Origin: an uncultured Oscillospiraceae bacterium
GTDB lineage: Bacteria; Bacillota; Clostridia; Oscillospirales; Oscillospiraceae
Reading direction: 5' to 3'
Assembly: GCA_910587395.1 (NCBI GenBank)
Contig: CAJULJ010000025.1
Coordinates: 1-40,000, forward strand
DNA: 40,000 bases
The position numbers and the translations under genes are program-made. Of this stretch, positions 37,782 through 40,000 are shown one piece after another. The number at the start of each line of letters is the position of its first letter. The stretch's first letter is position 1. The notes beneath the pieces are model-generated. The model saw nothing but the letters and a program-made list of their open reading frames with translations, was not told where the DNA came from and ran no database searches.

Positions 37782-39695
37782 ATGGCAAAAAAGCAGTTCA
37801 AAGCGGAATCCAAGCGGCTGATGGACCTGATGATCAACTCCATCTACACCCACAAGGAGATTTTCCTCCGGGAGATCATCTCCAACGCCAGCGACGCCAT
37901 CGACAAGCTGGCCTACCTCTCCCTCACCGACGACACGGTGAAGGCCAGGCGCGGCGACCTGCGCATCACCGTCACCCCGGACAAGGAGGCCCGCACCCTG
38001 ACGGTGTCCGACAACGGCGTGGGCATGAGCGAGGACGAGCTGGAGAAAAACCTGGGCACCATCGCAAGGAGCGGTTCCCTCCAATTCAAGGCGGACATGG
38101 AGAAGGACAACGCCGCGGACATCATCGGCCAGTTTGGCGTAGGCTTCTACTCCGCCTTCATGGTGGCCGACGAGGTAACGGTCATCACCCGCCGCCACGG
38201 CGAGGACGCGGCCCACTGCTGGAAATCCTCCGGCGCGGACGGCTACACCGTCACCCAGTGCGAAAAGGCGGCCCCCGGCACCGACGTCATCATGCACCTC
38301 AAGCCCGACACCGAGGACGAGAACTACAGCGAATATCTGGAAACCAACCGCCTTCAATCTCTTATCAAAAAGTATTCCGACTATATCCGCCACCCCATCC
38401 GCATGGAGGTGGAGGACTACCGCCAGAAGGAGAAGCCGGAGGACGCCGGCGACGACTACAAGCCCGAGTGGGAGACGGTGGTGGAGGAAAAGACCATCAA
38501 CTCCATGGTCCCCCTGTGGCAGCGCCCCCGCTCCAAGGTGAAGCAGGAGGAATACGACGGCTTCTACCAGGAGAAGTTCAACGACTGGCAGCCTCCCCTG
38601 GCCACCGTCACCACCTCCTCCGAGGGTACCGTGACCTTCAAGGCGCTGCTGTTCGTCCCCTCCGCCCCCCCCTACGACTTCTACACCCGTGAATACGAAA
38701 AGGGCCTCCAGCTCTATTCCTCCGGCGTTCTGATCATGGACAAGTGCGCCGACCTGCTCCCCGACTGCTTCCGCTTTGTCAAGGGCGTGGTGGACTCCCC
38801 CGATTTCTCCCTAAACATCTCCCGCGAAATGCTCCAGCACGACCGCCAGCTGAAGATCATCGCCACCGCCCTGGAGAAGAAGATCAAAAACGAGCTGGTC
38901 AAGCTGATGAAGGACGACCGGGAGAAATACGAGAAATTCTGGTCCGCCTTCGGCCGCCAGCTCAAGTACAGCGTGGTGGACAACTACGGCGCGAAGAAGG
39001 AGCTTCTCCAGGACCTGCTCCTGTTCACCACCTCCAAGGAGTCCAAGCTAGCCAGCCTGTCCGAGTACGTGGAGCGCATGGCCGAGGGGCAGGAGTTTAT
39101 TTACTACGTCTGCGCCGATACCAAGGAGCAGGCCGCCCGCCTGCCCCAGGTGGAGCGTGTCGCCGACAAGGGCTGGGAGATCCTCTACCTGACGGAGGAG
39201 GTGGACGAATTCGTCATGCAGGCGCTGGCCGAGGTGTCCGGCAAGAAGCTGAAATCGGTGTCCGACCCGGACGCCCTGCCCGAGACCGACGAGGAAAAGG
39301 CGGAGCAGGAGAAGCAGTCCGAGGAGAGCAGGCCCGTGCTGGACTTCGTCAAGGAGACCCTGGGCGAGCGCATCAAGGAGGCCCGCATCTCCAAGATTCT
39401 CAAGACGGCCCCCGTGTGCATGACGGCGGACGGCCCCATGTCCCTGGAGATGGAAAAGTATTTCTCCAAGATGGAGGGCGCCTCCCCCATGGGCGCCATG
39501 AAGGCCGAGCGCGTCCTGGAGCTGAACCCCGCCTCCTCCGCCTTTGCCGCCCTGAAAGGGGCCTTGGATGGAGACGACAAGGACCGCGCCGCCAAGTATG
39601 CCGAGGTCCTCTACCACCAGGCCCTTCTCATCGCGGGCCTGCCCATCGACGACCCCGCCGCCTACACCGAGCTGGTCTGCTCCCTCATGGACTAA
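37782..39695 (+). CDS. htpG: Molecular chaperone HtpG (Hsp90)
   Basis: Cytosolic ATP-dependent chaperone of 637 residues. The GHKL ATPase domain has EIISNASDAIDKL (catalytic Glu, Asn), DNGVGM and GQFGVGFYSAF. The middle domain includes NISREMLQHDRQLKIIA with the ATP-contacting Arg, and the C-terminal dimer domain ends near YTELVCSLMD. A charged linker (SEESRPVLDF region, Glu/Lys-rich) is present near 540. The start is set at 37782 (MAKKQF), 11 bases after CGAGG; a GTG four codons upstream overlaps that site. It has its own sigma-A promoter with CIRCE and a strong terminator. Confidence 0.97.
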   Translation: MAKKQFKAESKRLMDLMINSIYTHKEIFLREIISNASDAIDKLAYLSLTDDTVKARRGDLRITVTPDKEARTLTVSDNGVGMSEDELEKNLGTIARSGSLQFKADMEKDNAADIIGQFGVGFYSAFMVADEVTVITRRHGEDAAHCWKSSGADGYTVTQCEKAAPGTDVIMHLKPDTEDENYSEYLETNRLQSLIKKYSDYIRHPIRMEVEDYRQKEKPEDAGDDYKPEWETVVEEKTINSMVPLWQRPRSKVKQEEYDGFYQEKFNDWQPPLATVTTSSEGTVTFKALLFVPSAPPYDFYTREYEKGLQLYSSGVLIMDKCADLLPDCFRFVKGVVDSPDFSLNISREMLQHDRQLKIIATALEKKIKNELVKLMKDDREKYEKFWSAFGRQLKYSVVDNYGAKKELLQDLLLFTTSKESKLASLSEYVERMAEGQEFIYYVCADTKEQAARLPQVERVADKGWEILYLTEEVDEFVMQALAEVSGKKLKSVSDPDALPETDEEKAEQEKQSEESRPVLDFVKETLGERIKEARISKILKTAPVCMTADGPMSLEMEKYFSKMEGASPMGAMKAERVLELNPASSAFAALKGALDGDDKDRAAKYAEVLYHQALLIAGLPIDDPAAYTELVCSLMD

Positions 39696-40000
39696 ACCGC
39701 CGTCAAATCCGTTTCCAAAGTCCAAAAGAGGGCTGAACCCTTTGGGTTCAGCCCTCTTTTCCGCGTGTCAAAAGGCACACGGTCTCCACATGTGTCGTCA
39801 CTATGATGGGAACATGTTGTATCTGCCTTGTCAGTAGGATGGGAACACAAACCGGCAGCCTGCTTTGCGGCCTTGCTGTTCTTGCGGGGCGGCTTAAAGT
39901 TTGCTCCGTCCATGCGACTTTGAAAACCCGTCTTGTAAATGAATGTCAGCTTGGCCGGGTCTTTGCGGCCTTCTTCATCATACCCCCCAACGATCACTTT
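39692..40000 (-). CDS. Partial ORF at the right edge, possibly mobile-element derived
   Basis: A minus-strand frame enters at the right edge and stays open for about 100 codons. The first part (KLTFIYKTGFQSRMDGANFK; later GLCSHPTDKADTTCSHHSDD) reads like a real C-terminal tail, and its TFIYKTG strand recalls the end of large serine recombinases, but this is a guess. The last third is antisense to the htpG terminator and gives an implausible sequence, so the original stop may have been lost. No start is visible in the window. Confidence 0.3.
   Translation of the reverse strand, partial: KVIVGGYDEEGRKDPAKLTFIYKTGFQSRMDGANFKPPRKNSKAAKQAAGLCSHPTDKADTTCSHHSDDTCGDRVPFDTRKRGLNPKGSALFWTLETDLTAV
39724..39760 (+). 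terminator. Terminator of htpG
   Basis: AAAAGAGGGCTGAACCC (39724-39740) pairs perfectly with GGGTTCAGCCCTCTTTT (39744-39760), 28 bases after the stop codon. Confidence 0.93.

Noticed and set aside
1..40000. CRISPR array, tRNA or rRNA genes
   Set aside because: No regularly spaced direct repeats, cloverleaf sequences or rRNA-like stretches were seen on either strand.

Overview
The window looks like a chromosomal segment of a high-GC member of the Clostridia, probably an Oscillospirales/Flavonifractor- or Oscillibacter-type gut anaerobe. The grounds are Gram-positive gene content (T-box control of thrS, a CIRCE/HrcA site on htpG, CsbB/YfhO wall glycosylation, PadR-HAAS-DUF4097, a flavodiiron protein), strong Shine-Dalgarno sites, and GC-rich codon use with frequent GTG/TTG starts. 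The taxon is an inference; there is no rRNA in the window.

Left part (1-20.9 kb) is ordinary chromosome. It runs: a membrane-protein gene cut by the edge; fliB and mtnA; a convergent asnB; a VOC protein; flavodiiron fprA divergent from thrS, which has a full T-box leader; a small AT-rich two-gene insert (XRE regulator plus membrane peptide); a CNNM/HlyC transporter; a csbB-like glycosyltransferase translationally coupled to yfhO; a D,D-carboxypeptidase; murC; a padR-HAAS/DUF4097 pair; and mreB. Most of these units carry near-consensus sigma-A promoters with 17-18 nt spacers and hairpin terminators.

Middle part (about 21.0-34.3 kb) is the most interesting region. It is a compact, single-strand (minus) phage-like cluster of about 13 kb lying between two hairpin terminators, with rlmH on one side and mreB on the other. 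In transcription order it encodes small and large terminase, a decoration-like protein, major capsid, portal, prohead protease, three head-tail joining proteins, contractile sheath, tube, tail chaperones joined by a -1 frameshift site, a 205-residue protein in the tape-measure position, a LysM protein, hub, spike, gp25-like protein, baseplate J and a tail protein I-like protein. The order follows PBSX except that capsid precedes portal. I see no integrase, repressor, replication, lysis or tail-fibre gene, and base composition resembles the host. This suggests a domesticated PBSX-like or gene-transfer-agent-like particle with an unusually short (or lost) tape measure.

Right part (34.4-40 kb) is again core chromosome: rlmH, a WalJ/YycJ-like metallo-hydrolase, murA, and htpG behind a perfect CIRCE element, then a partial ORF of uncertain origin at the edge.

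Non-coding structure is rich. A dispersed repeat of about 75 bp with two hairpins occurs three times, once inside the phage operon. A pyrimidine/purine hairpin repeat occurs twice. A perfect 17-bp inverted repeat follows the carboxypeptidase gene. A promoter-to-terminator unit of about 440 nt without a convincing ORF lies upstream of mreB.
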